From Spisula solida (Eukaryota; Mollusca; Bivalvia; Venerida; Mactridae): a stretch of DNA of 64,000 nt. The stretch spans positions 1,617,001 to 1,681,000 of the forward strand of contig OX365953.1 in the NCBI GenBank assembly GCA_947247005.1, read 5' to 3'. The position numbers and the translations under genes are program-made. This document shows, one piece after another, positions 12,572 through 23,050 of this stretch (position 1 is the first letter of the stretch; each line of letters opens with the position of its first letter). The notes beneath the pieces were generated by a model. It had not been told where the DNA came from, did not search any database, and worked only from the letters and a program-made list of their open reading frames with translations.

Positions 12572-12972
12572 AACCACTAAATGTTAATAATATACGTATG
12601 TTATATATCTTGTGTATGGACCGGAGCCCTAAAACATATTTCGAAAATAAAAAAATATTGTAAGTGTGTGTCATCTTATCTTTCTGCACCTCAATTCCAG
12701 AATGTTCTAAGTCTACAAAAGTTTGAGAAAATCGACTTTTAAGATTTTGACCTCTCGATCTCAGTAACTAGAGATAGAATAATATTGCACAGTCAATTAA
12801 TTGTTTATCTTTAATGTCACAATGTCGCAAAATATATATTAAGAAAAGCGCTTTCCACCGATACCAAATACATTCTGGAATTGAGACGACGCTATATAAA
12901 TTACAGTCAAATATATTTTCCTTGATATTATATGCGGTTGTCTAGATCGACAAATTGATCCAACAGGGCCTT

Positions 12973-13200
12973 GCATCATCGCCTTTTTTAGCAAACATGT
13001 ACTCAAATAACTGAACAACAAATAATACAAAAAATTATAATAAAGACTTCATTTAATGAGGCAACACAGTTTGGCCAATTTACCCAAAAGCAGTATAGCT
13101 ATACCTTGTATCATAGCCCTTTCTAGAAAGAAATGTACTCAAATAACTGGAAAAACAAAATCAAGTAAAAAAATGTGATGTGCTTTAATATTGCCTCCTA
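12973..13200. repeat. Two-copy local duplication (offset ~136 bp)
   Basis: CCTTG.ATCAT.GCC and ATGTACTCAAATAACTG occur in the same order in both halves (first block near 12970-13030, second near 13105-13165). Confidence 0.7.
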
Positions 13201-14283
13201 CGCGAATCAATATACATGTATTGCTGATCCATTATTAACATAAATCAATAGTATATAATGTTGTTAAATAATGTACCTAACCATGTCTGTTTGTATATAT
13301 TCAGGTTACATATACAATCTACGGACAGCAACAACATCAAGGCGCAGTGTTATATACCCGGTGTATAAATCTAGAACCAACTTCTATCATACCAGGGGCG
13401 GCCTGTGATATTCAGAGATAAATCTGTAATAAGCGGAGATACGGGTCCGTCAGTCAGAGCATTTAAGAACGGCAGACATCTACACATCACAGGACGGATG
13501 TTTATAATAAGACTTTTTAATAGATTCTGTAGAAATTTAAATAATTTCGACATACTCTAAGATTACGGTACAGCTGATAGTAGAAACAAAATAGATAAAT
13601 TCTTCTGTGGAACTTCATACATGTACTAGAACGAAGCCTTGAACCGAAGATTGGAGATTGTAGATTTCAGTTTCACCGAGTTTCGCTAAGTAATTAATGC
13701 TTGTTGAAAGTTCTAAACAGACAGGAGAATGTGGAAAAGTTGTGCGTGAAAGATCGAAGTCGCAAATTGGAATTCGGTTGACTTATGAAGTGAAACATGT
13801 TCATGGCTAATTAGAGAGAAGCTGTGAGCTAAGTTTTGTGGCGCCATATGCTTGTTATATCAATATATAACTGACGACATCATATCTATTGTACAAGGAT
13901 TTGTCTTGTTTGTACTAATACATTGATGTTTATTATTAATATAGTGTAACTATGAATTGTATATGTTGGGAACGTCGCGGGATGTTAATAGGATTAAACG
14001 AAAATACATTCAATATTTATGATTTATAATTAATAAAATGCTTATATATACTAGAAGAGTTTACGTACCTCGGTGTCGGCGACATTCCATTTAGCAGACG
14101 ATATATACATGTATTAGCATGGTAGAATGTGAGATATCATGGGAATACAATATTTAATTAGTTTATTCAGATGGATAACGACATCAGGTGCTGTCTCGAC
14201 ATCAACTGACAGTTCAGTGAAAGTTGTGGTGCTCACTGCATGCTGATCTAGGCGAACTGGAGTTTTAATTACGTACATGACAT
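13201..14283. other. Upstream of the hydrolase gene, no supported feature
   Basis: No coding or mobile feature was seen. It could hold distal regulatory DNA or an unseen non-coding 5' exon of the gene at 14517. Confidence 0.4.
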
Positions 14284-14418
14284 GGAGTGTGTGATATAAA
14301 GGCGCGTATTCCGTACAGGACGGTTCATTCAACCAATAAGTGTGTGATATAAAGGCGCGTAAACCCGTACATGACAGTTCATTCAAGCAGAGAATGTGTG
14401 ATATAGAGGTGTATACAT
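14284..14418. repeat. Tandem ~53-bp repeat, 2.5 copies, upstream of the hydrolase ORF
   Basis: TGTGTGATATAAAGGCGCGT recurs at 14288 and 14341, and in decayed form at 14395. Each full unit also carries CCGTACA.GAC.GTTCATTCAA. The repeat ends about 100 bp before the first in-frame ATG of the gene at 14517. Confidence 0.9.
14295..14353 (+). promoter_or_regulatory. Duplicated TATA-box candidates
   Basis: TATAAA occurs at 14295-14300 and again at 14348-14353, each followed by GGCGCG, because the ~53-bp repeat has been duplicated. A third unit has TATAGA near 14402. A start about 30 bp downstream of the second box would give a 5' leader of roughly 140 nt, with at least three short upstream ATG frames before 14517. 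This is inference from position and consensus only. Confidence 0.4.
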
Positions 14419-14516
14419 CATAGTATTAATGCATACTTGGAATTTTATGGATAACGTTGAAGTTTTAGATTACGTCTGTGATATCAATTGAACGTGTATT
14501 TACTGGTGACGTCATT

Positions 14517-15710
14517 ATGGTGTTATTCATTGTTTATAGCACAATCATGTCAGTGCCATTTATACTGGCTATATTTGGTACTGTGGTGTTCAGCATTATT
14601 ATTTACTTGAAGACGTTACTACAGAGCAGGCCGTCTACCATACCTAAACTGTATTTCAAGGAGTCTGCTTTGGCGTCACATTTGCTCAAACGATGTCGTT
14701 TGATGAACCGGAAGTTCGAGCCGCCATGGTGGATCAGTAATGCTCATATACAAACTGTATTACCGTTTGTTCTCCCGAACGAACAAATTGAATATGATCG
14801 CGAATATTTACAAATGAAAGACAAAGGAGTTGTCGCCCTTGATTGGGTTGTACATGTTTCTATGCATAAACGGAAGCGCTGTACTATAATGCTTGTTATT
14901 CCAGGATTTTCCGGAAGTGCGCTCAGCGTTTCAAAACTTTGCGCACTGGCTGCCCATAAAGGCTACAGACCTGTAGTATATAATGCTCGTGGTTTTGGAA
15001 ATTCTGTTTTAACTACACCAAAAATACTTAGTTACGGTGATCCGACTGATTTAAGACAAGTTGTGAAGTATATTCATGGAAGATACCCGAAAGCGTTGAT
15101 AACGATGGTAGGTTACGGTACTGGATGCTCCATACTTCTATCTTACCTCGGTGAATATGGCTCATCAGCTAACGTATGCGCTGGTGCCTGTATATCAGCT
15201 TGCTTTGATTACACGGAGAGATTATCAAACAATGCGCCTGGATTGTATGATATTTTGTATTTAACGTGTTTAAAATATTGTCTTGGTGTTCATACTTCGT
15301 CGTTAGGGAAACAAATAGATTTTACAGAAATGTTAAAAGCATGGACGTACCGGCAATTTGATTTGACTGTTTATTCCAAACTATATAGTTTTACAAACGT
15401 CGAAGAATTCTGGGACAAAAATAACCCCCTTCGTGACGTGGATGAAATTTCCGTACCTTTATTGTTTATTAATAGTTTAGATGACCCTTTTAATTCCAAT
15501 ATAAAAATTCCGTACGAATTGTGTAAGTATTATCCACATTTCTTAATGGTGGCAACAAACAGGGGAGGTCACTGTAGCTTTACTGACACACTGCGTGACG
15601 TCACATGGTCGGATAAACTTGCCATTGACTACATTGATTCAGTGCTAGAATTTACAAATAAAGGACATACAATCAAATATGGAAAATGTCCTAAACGATC
15701 AACAATATGA
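14517..15710 (+). CDS. ABHD1/ABHD3-like alpha/beta-hydrolase, probable pseudoenzyme (Ser nucleophile replaced by Gly)
   Basis: A 397-residue protein of the ABHD1/2/3 family, single-pass membrane hydrolases; human ABHD3 (about 409 residues) cleaves phospholipids. Seen here: an N-terminal hydrophobic segment (residues 2-30), PPWW (69-72) and HIQT (77-80) typical of the family, PGFSG (129-133) of the oxyanion region, and NARGFGNS further on. The nucleophile elbow reads VGYGTGCS, where the family has G-x-S-x-G, so residue 201 is Gly (codon GGT at 15117). Asp322/323 (LDDPF) and His352 (GGHCSF) of the triad are present. The open frame continues upstream to a non-ATG codon at 14478. I chose the ATG at 14517, the first in frame, which has A at -3 and G at +4. 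The frame has no intron, unlike the multi-exon vertebrate homologues, which suggests a retrocopy. An unseen upstream coding exon is possible. The family call is firm; ABHD1 versus ABHD3, and loss of activity, are inference. Confidence 0.9.
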   Translation: MVLFIVYSTIMSVPFILAIFGTVVFSIIIYLKTLLQSRPSTIPKLYFKESALASHLLKRCRLMNRKFEPPWWISNAHIQTVLPFVLPNEQIEYDREYLQMKDKGVVALDWVVHVSMHKRKRCTIMLVIPGFSGSALSVSKLCALAAHKGYRPVVYNARGFGNSVLTTPKILSYGDPTDLRQVVKYIHGRYPKALITMVGYGTGCSILLSYLGEYGSSANVCAGACISACFDYTERLSNNAPGLYDILYLTCLKYCLGVHTSSLGKQIDFTEMLKAWTYRQFDLTVYSKLYSFTNVEEFWDKNNPLRDVDEISVPLLFINSLDDPFNSNIKIPYELCKYYPHFLMVATNRGGHCSFTDTLRDVTWSDKLAIDYIDSVLEFTNKGHTIKYGKCPKRSTI

Positions 15711-15897
15711 TTGAAAGAAGGAGAGAATAGTCGATGCCATAAATATTAAATGTTCATTGTTTTTAACACAACTGTGCTTTTACTTGTTTTTTACTGTTTC
15801 ATCTCTGATTTTTGTTTTGTTTATAAATGTTGCATTCCATGGCAAATGTTGTTGTTTTCTTCAATTTCGTTCACATGTAAATGAAAGGTTGAACAAT

Positions 15898-15912
15898 AAT
15901 AAATGAAATAAA
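15898..15912 (+). terminator. Two polyadenylation signals (AATAAA)
   Basis: AATAAA at 15898-15903 and again at 15907-15912, 188-202 bp after the stop codon of the hydrolase ORF. The 3' region has T-rich and TG-rich stretches. This supports a transcribed, polyadenylated gene on the plus strand. Confidence 0.65.
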
Positions 15913-16515
15913 ATCGTTTATCACATACATTGCAATCAACATCGTGTCCCTCGGTGTTCATATAATGCAAATGACGTCATTTGACTCTCTTTGTATTATT
16001 TATCTAGTCAACATGTCTCTCGCCTTGTGTTATGTCGGGTATGTAATGATTAGAATATTAAATCGGAGTTGATTTATTATAGAATGTATATGGATGTTGA
16101 ATAAAACAAATACGGGTATGAGGCTAGCCAATACTAACGTCATATCATTTTTTCAACCCGTTTCATAAAATAAATTAATTTAATGAATCAACACTCATTA
16201 AATATCCTCTTTGCATTAAAACTGCAGGTTTTATCATTTCACAGCACCGCCTTAGTTGCGAAAATTACATTATGTCCTATACAACCATCGATTTTTATTT
16301 CAAACGAATACTTTTGTTCTCATAATTGCAAATTGTTACTATGTAAACATTGCATATTTTAGCACATTTGAAAGTTGTTAATTGAAAATGGCCTCCATGT
16401 AACTTTTTGTTTTAATATCTAATTTACTCGGTTCATCTACTAATGTTTTCATACTTTAAATTCAATTTGTAAATTTGGCTATGGTTCCATGTGGAATTAG
16501 CAATATAAATTGTAC
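15913..16515. other. Intergenic, no supported feature
   Basis: AT-rich DNA with no recognised coding or repeat structure. Confidence 0.5.
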
Positions 16516-16525
16516 ATTTTGTACC

Positions 16526-17491
16526 ACAGGTATTCGGCATGTTGGCTGTGACCCCCCCCCCGCCTGCAAGTGAACTACTCTACAATCCATACAGAGAGCT
16601 TAAACATGTTTAAATAGTGTTCAAACAAAATAATATAACATTTCATTAAATATTTGAAAAATCCCCTTGGTGTCTTATAACATTAGTAGAAGGTTTACAA
16701 GAATGTCACTGTCAGCTACGACTCAACTTCACAGAAGCACTTCAAAGTTCTACAAATATGGACTCAGCTTAACAACTACCAGCTATTTTCATGTGGGAAG
16801 GATACCCCTTTATAAATAAACACAAACAACTACCGGACCTTCACCAATTTGTCGATCACAGAGTCCTAAACTCTCGACGTACATTTTGTACGTTGGTATG
16901 CTTACAAGTGATGTGAAGTCGGTCCTCGATTTGCACGTATGCAAAGCGCTTGGTACATGTTTGTACTACTGCCAAACTATCGTCAATGTGCGGTCCGAAA
17001 ATGACACTTATTGCGGCGATCAACCCAGTTTTTGGCCGTAGATTGGCGATAGTTTGGTCGCAGAATAAACATGTACCAAGCGCTTTGCAATACTGATCAA
17101 ACTGTCAAATGTTTAGAACCGAAAGTTGGATTTACAAATTTACTGGTTACAGCTTCATTAGACCTCGAAACATCAGTGTTACCAATGGTAAGTGCTTTAT
17201 TTAAACTTACTGGCATGCATTTTCTCAGTTATTGTTGCTACCTGCGTAATACGTGCAAATCAAACACCGACTTCACATCACTTGTAAGCCTTACCAACGT
17301 ACACAATGACAGTGACTTTCTTGTATACCTTCTACTAATGTTATAAGACACCAAGGGGATTTTTCAGATATTTAATGAAATGTTATATTATGTTGTTTGA
17401 ACACTATTTAAACATGTTTAAGCTCTCTGTTTGGATTGTAGAGTAGTTCACTGGCAGGCTGGGGGTCACAACCAACATGCCAAAAACCTGT
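16526..17491. mobile_element. Long-TIR Mutator-like non-autonomous element with 9-bp target duplication
   Basis: The left end ACAGGTATTCGGCATGTTGG (16526-16545) mirrors the right end, which closes in ACCTGT at 17491. Inverted similarity continues inward for roughly 450 bp per arm. Examples are CCCCTTGGTGTCTTATAACA at ~16665 against its complement at ~17340, and AAAGCGCTTGGTACATGTTT at ~16939 against its complement at ~17063. ATTTTGTAC flanks both sides (16516-16524 and 17492-17500), a 9-bp duplication with one extra C on the left. Long inverted arms plus a 9-bp duplication fit Mutator-like elements. There is no transposase; the 91-codon ORF inside (17071-17346) has no recognised domain. Confidence 0.85.
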
Positions 17492-17711
17492 ATTTTGTAC
17501 ATGCATTATGACGCTTATTTTCATGTGACGTTTTTAATTAACATTACATCAGGGGCCGTAATTACAACCACTACTTACACTCAGTATTCAACATCCAACT
17601 ATAGCAATTCAAAGTCCTTTGAGGTTCATAGCGACATTTCTTGGGAGCAAGAAGTTGCAATGATGTTAAACCGGTACTAAATATAATTATTGGCTGACTT
17701 CTTAATGCAAT

Positions 17712-18221
17712 TTAGTGTATTTAGAAGCTTTAATACACTTGTTACTATATATAGTAACAAAAATTAGCCTTTTTGCGGCTGATTATGACCATCACGTGAT
17801 TGATTATCGCCTATCCGCCCGGTCCGCAATCTCATAATCGGACCTGTTGAACGGGCGCACGTTACGTTATCCAGGTAAACATGAAGTCACGTTCGAGCCA
17901 AAATGACATTACGTTGCTCATATGCACGATTTCTTTGCAAATTTTATTACTCTTAACGCATTTTTTTATTGAGTTCAACCTTAGTGTATATCTACATCAG
18001 CAATATTTACGTTTTATATTTATTTTCCATAGATATTATGAAATCGAACAATTGTATTAAATACTTTAATAAACTTCAGAGTCGGGCTTGGAGTTGATAA
18101 TCCGCCCGGAATGAATAATCACCCTCGGGCTGAAGCACTCTGGGTGATTATTCTATTTCCGGGCGGATTATCGCCTCCCTGCCCGGCTGTGTCGTGTATT
18201 AACCTCTAAATAATTGTAACT
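17712..18221. mobile_element. Foldback element with strong terminal hairpin
   Basis: Right part: GATAATCCGCCCGGAATGAA (within 18080-18124) pairs with its complement at 18142-18187, and the loop carries GGGCTGAAGCACTC. The outer ends also mirror each other loosely: TGTATTTAGAAGCTTTAATACAC near 17716 against GTGTATTAACCTCTAAATA near 18196. A perfect 22-bp palindrome (TTGTTACTATA and its complement) sits at 17739-17760. The inner hairpin is certain; the outer borders are approximate. Confidence 0.65.
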
Positions 18222-19640
18222 TGTTAGTCTGAGTGCTGAGTGTGACACTAAGATTCACAAATTATAAATATACCATATAAATAGTATGCGCTGGTAAAGA
18301 ATATGTATCAACTGTTATTTTCAACACTCATGTAACAATTCTATACATTTTCCTCATCTAAATTTGCAATCTAGGACAAATAATCACATTTGCGATATTT
18401 CTTTAACTTATTGAGTGCTGAGTGTAAGATTTCAGGGCCCAGATTTTAAGCAAATACTAGTCAATAATAGGAATACATGTTAGCGATTACATCTCACTGT
18501 TGCATACCTGTTCGATGACGTGATGTCTATCGTGTTCCTAGACACTAATATGGATCTAAAGGGTGTAAAGAAAGTTCGTTCCAGTTAGAAAGTATGGCGT
18601 ATTTTTATTTTTACCAAGCGAATTATTACGAAATTTGGAATGAAGGTACAGTACTAAATTTAGGAACTGTGAATTATTTTTGTTTGGGTTCCGTTCTACT
18701 GAACACCGTTGCCATGGATTTATAGAACGCGGAAGTAAGCTTACGTTAACGTTATGTCGCTTGCCATTTTAAAGATGAGTCGACATACAGAAATAACTGC
18801 AAAAATGAAACATAGCCAGATTTAGGCATTTTAGACATTCGTATTGATAAACAATACGTTATGCTTAAAGTTATTGATGGCTAAAGGACGGGTACTCATA
18901 TAATAAGAGCACACTTATGAATTTGCGAGGACATTGCATCGATTTCGTCAAACGTGACGTCACGTAAACGTCAAGCGAAAGTTAACAGTGGGGTAAAGAA
19001 AATGACCGACTGTGTAACAAATAAAGGCGGAAAATTACAGGAACAAATTCTAAGTTCATCAAATGGCATTGGCGAAGTCATGTCTCATTTTTCAAGTAAA
19101 GAGTAACTAAATAACTCCAAAAGTAAAGAAACGTCGAGGTTGACAAAAACGCGCCATTTTGAAAAATAATATGTATCTGGAAAAACAAAAGGCATTTATT
19201 TGCAAACGACAGCTCTTACATACTCATATTTTGGATGATGTTTTGTTATTATATAAGGTTAAATATTAATTAAGTTCATTTCAAGTTTAAGACATACACG
19301 CCGATACAGTGAGTAGATAACAAAGAGGGTATTTCGAAGTGTACCCGGTCATGACGTCGTTTACGTCATCTTCGAAACAAGATCAACAAATTTATTCATT
19401 GCGTTTGAAAAAATATTGACAGTCAAATCAGCTAAAACTGTTATACATAATGATGTCATTGTACCAGGAGACTGAATGCACAATTTGGTGCAAATGTATT
19501 TATTTGTTTTGTGTACGAAAGCTTTTCAAAAACCGGAAGGACCTTTCTTTACACCCTTTACGTGTTTGTTTTAATCATTATATTGGGCATATGACGTTAC
19601 AACATGCAGATATGTTTTCAAATCCCGGCGTTACGACGTA
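18222..19640. other. Intergenic, no supported feature
   Basis: No coding sequence was recognised. Scattered TGACGTCA-like motifs appear near 18955 and 19353, before the CRE-rich minisatellite begins. Confidence 0.45.
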
Positions 19641-19642
19641 AC

Positions 19643-20025
19643 AACAATAGGATATGACGACACCGCCGAGCGGTATGACAACACAGTCGGAAGATATGAC
19701 GACATAGCCGGAAGATATGACGTTATGTATAGTCGGACGTTGTTACAGTCGGATAATATGACGTCAGAGTCGGACGATATTACATAACAGTCGGACGATT
19801 TGACGTCATAGCCCGACGTATGACATAACAGTCGGACGATTTGACGTGATTGGCAGACGATATGACGTTAAAATCGGACGATATGACGTTACAAACGGAC
19901 GAAATGACTTTACACTTGGACTATTTGACGTCATAGTGGGATAATATGACGTCATAGTCGGACGATATGACGACACAGACGAAGGATATGACGACACAGT
20001 ACGGCAATATAATGTCACAGACGTA
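19643..20025. repeat. Degenerate ~21-bp minisatellite rich in TGACGTCA
   Basis: About 18 units of a motif close to GTCGGACGATATGACGTCATA, with many substitutions. Several units contain the full palindrome TGACGTCA. Because the period is 21, a minus-strand frame (19806-20018) reads as a 7-residue repeat around TSYRPTM. I take that ORF as a by-product, since the array continues past it in other frames. Confidence 0.85.
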
Positions 20026-20192
20026 TGAAAGCAGGGTCCCGTTTGATTTAATTATAGTCATAGCTTCGTAGCATGTGGTAATACCCTGGTTTAAAAGATA
20101 GGGTGTTAAACGTTTTGTAATAAGTATGGTTTATTTCGGAAAACAGAGTTGACAAGAATCCATTCATCGTTGATTCTATCATTATAGTTATT

Positions 20193-20422
20193 AGTCCCCT
20201 ACCGGTTTTTTACCGGAGGGGACTACATGTATAGGTTTGCCCTCCGTCCGTCCTTCGTCAAACAATCTGGATCCTGTCATAACTCATACAGTTTCCAAGT
20301 TAGGTTTAAAAAAACTTGATATGTGGATAGGGGGCAATAAGGTGATTATGCACGTCTAAAAACATTTTGATTCTGACGAAAATTGTGGTTGCTATGGTAA
20401 CAGAAACATTGAAAATGACCTC
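20193..20422 (+). mobile_element. Family E TIR element, truncated copy
   Basis: It matches the 3030-3518 element: AGTCCCCTACCGGTTT, then ACCGGAGGGGACTA, GGTTTGCCCTCCGTCCGTCC, TGGATCCTG.CATAACTCA and GGTTGCTATGGTAACAGAAA. The right terminal repeat is missing, because similarity stops just after GAAAATGACCTC. It therefore cannot be a complete mobile copy. Confidence 0.85.
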
Positions 20423-20667
20423 GAGTCTGAATGAATGGTGTGTATAATAATGTATGTCTTGTAATGTATAGCGATATTCTGGAACAATGTAATATAACAA
20501 AAACGTTAATGCGATAACCTACTTAAAGGTTTGAGCATTTGTTTTCACTAAAATTAGCATGTTAAACAGAAAATGGTGTTTGTGCTTCATCAACTAACAC
20601 GAGATACTTTACGTCAATAATGAAAAGTTTATTTGTGATAGTTGAGTATACTAAAATGCAGATATAA

Positions 20668-20900
20668 AAAAAGATAATATTAAGTCGGACAGGGAAGGCA
20701 GCACTCAACTTCACCATTCGAGCACAGAAAACATAATTTTACACAAGGTCCAATGCCTAACACACAACCGAAAGAGATAATGATCCACCCAAATCCCGGC
20801 TGTCAAATACCTGAATGAACAGGTTTCAGCAATTAAAATGCTGAATGCCCAACCTGAATGACCTAGTTTCAACCATAAACGGCTAAAATATCTAGTTTTA
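20668..20900 (-). repeat. Dispersed repeat family D, minus copy
   Basis: ATTAAGTCGGACAGGGAAGG, GGCAGCACTCAACTTCACC, CGAGCACAGAAAACAT and GATAATGATCCACCCAA occur in the same order as in other copies. It then runs into CTGAATGACC-type short repeats that also end other copies, such as 22832-23050. Confidence 0.8.
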
Positions 20901-21009
20901 GCTGTCTTAAGTCCTAAAAAGTTAAAGAATAACAGTATTCAAAAGCTATCATTATCCACTTAGGTTTCGCTACAATTCTAGCTTGTGTAATGTAATTATA
21001 TGGTATTAT

Positions 21010-22190
21010 CATCCATTAAATATAGATGAAGATGTCAAGGAGACAATGTTACAAATAAAGTGTGCAGTCACCTTAAAAGCCCAGGAGAAGATACAGAACT
21101 ACACGTAATTACTGGTATTTATGGTACATGTATACTGGTTTTACCCGAGACAGTTTTATGTCATATAAGCCATATATTCACTATACTTCAAACTGAGTTA
21201 GGATAACCTAATTATTAACTGACATTAAATATACATTAAAGTGTCAAGAACATAATGACACATTGACAGAACCCAAGAGGAGGTTGTGTCATGTATACGA
21301 TCCAGTAACTGCCAATTATGGTTTGTGTAGGCAGTGTGAATCACAAGATGTACTTTGTTCAAATGAATAAAATCGTTATACTTGGTGCATTGACCGCTAA
21401 CAGTTTATTATTTAGATGTTTTTTAAACGTATTTGAGAATAACTACACAACCAGTGATCACCAGCTGAGAAGTAATATTAAACGATATAATATAGTGCGA
21501 ACAAATCAACGTGATCCTGGACCTTTATGTCAGAATATATTAAAAGCTATTTGCGCGGAATATCACAATTTCCAAGACAAAGTGGAGCGATGTCGGTGAT
21601 TAAGATTAGTGTTTATACCACAATCGTACATGTAATCACATCAATTGATACCGTCATCTTCCATATGAGAACAAATGACAGATCACATATTATAACAAAT
21701 GCGTAACGTCACCAGCTTTTCGGCGCAAAAACGTAAGGTCGTCGCTTAAATTCGTTTTTTCTAACGTTGTCTTGACTCCGTAACTATAGTAATATGATCA
21801 ACAGAATCAACCACTCGTTGTCTTTGAAATCAACATTTTTTGCACTCGTCACGATAAACAAAGAATCGCTTAATAATCTGTTCTCTAAACTCGTTTAAGA
21901 AATGTTGATCTCCGAAGACAACTCATGAAGTATCCTATATTTATCCGTTTCTGAAAACAAGGACCGAGGGGAAATTATATGCAACGAAGCAACTGTAAAA
22001 TAGTGCTCAAGGACCAGGTTAATATGCTGGTAGTAAGCAATAATGTACGTGACTAGATACAGACACCAAGACTTATACACTTCGGTTTCATAATCACATA
22101 CACTGCGGGAGCTTAGCTATAATGTTCGAGTAAATTAATGAAACAGATAAAATAACGTTATGAATGCACCTAGTAAGCTAATTGAATTTA
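21010..22190. repeat. Diverged segmental duplication A, copy 1 (partner 38100-38960)
   Basis: Ordered matches to 38.1-38.96 kb include GACAATGTTA.A..AAAGTG, TATTAAC.GACATTAAAT, GCCCAGGAGAAGAT, AGCTGAGAAGTAATATT and CACTGCGGGA.CTTA. Within the copy, the block ending in GCCCAGGAGAAGAT lies before TATTAAC.GACATT; in the partner that order is reversed, so there has been rearrangement. A 93-codon ORF (21318-21599) lies inside but is not preserved in the partner. Confidence 0.7.
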
Positions 22191-22437
22191 GATTAGATAG
22201 ATGATCGCTAAATGTTGTCATTTGGGTACATAACCCATGCCTAGTTAATTAATAGGCATTTATACTTTGTCTTTGGGGAATAATATTGTCGGGAGGAAAA
22301 TTAGTTTATTTCCATACTAATTTATTTTAGGTATATTGTGCGATGCTATTTCTCTTCACCCAGCATTAATCGCTCTCGACGCATCATTCCCGGTGGGATA
22401 CATCGCTGTGAAGGTATGGAAGAATAATTTTGTTTTT

Positions 22438-22510
22438 GGTATGACGCTGGGAGCGAACACGGGTCCACACTGAAAAAGGACGCTCTACCACTAGGCCATC
22501 GATGCTGCCT
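22438..22510 (-). repeat. tRNA-derived SINE head, minus strand
   Basis: On the minus strand it reads GATGGCCTAGTGGTAGAGCG, an A-box region, and then a weak B box (GGACCCGTGTTCGCTCCCA). It ends in GCGTCATACC. The same arrangement and the same GGTATGACGC edge occur at 62121-62200, so both belong to one family. The arms do not fold well enough for a functional tRNA. Confidence 0.6.
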
Positions 22511-22831
22511 CAAACCAGTGAAATCGATTGAAGAAACTTGTTTTCAAGTTTCATTCTGTTGACAACATGTGGGGGTAACTCAGTGAATGGGAATAAAGCT
22601 ACGCCACCTAAGATTCCAGATTAACTCCCCTATTATCTTTTAACACAATTTGATGCATGGAACTAATGGACCAGTGGTAACTTGTAAAGCTAAATAATAG
22701 TCATGTGTAAATAGAAAGATAAAGTATTCATACCAACTACAAAGACTAAAATAGCATCAACATCAGCAGGTATGTCTACACAAGCAGTTAAAACAACAGC
22801 AACATGAACGACGAAGGTAGCAGCAACAATT

Positions 22832-23050
22832 TAAAAAGATTATATTAAGTCAGACAGGGAATGCAGCACTCAACTTAACCAGTCGAGCACAGAAAACATT
22901 AAAAACACACAAAGCACAATGCCCAACTAAACAAGCGCAGATCCGCCCAAGTCCAAGCTGTTGAAAAGTATAATGAATTATAACTAGCTGAATGACCCAG
23001 TTTCCACAGCAAAAGGACTATAATGCCTAGTTTTAGCTGTCAGAAATCTG
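22832..23050 (-). repeat. Dispersed repeat family D, minus copy
   Basis: AGATTATATTAAGTCAGACA, GCAGCACTCAACTTAACCAG, CGAGCACAGAAAACAT and GCACAATGCCCAAC, then GATCCGCCCAAGTCC and a CTGAATGACCCAGTTTC end. Confidence 0.8.

Noticed and set aside
14478..14516. N-terminal extension of the hydrolase ORF to 410 residues
   Set aside because: The frame is open but begins at GTG. The first in-frame ATG is at 14517, in a good start context and directly before the membrane segment.
19806..20018. 70-codon minus-strand ORF of 7-residue SYRPT repeats
   Set aside because: It is explained by the 21-bp period of the CRE minisatellite; the array extends beyond the ORF out of frame.
21318..21599. 93-codon ORF with a short hydrophobic stretch
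   Set aside because: It lies in a diverged duplication whose partner (38.4-38.8 kb) does not keep the frame; no family recognised.
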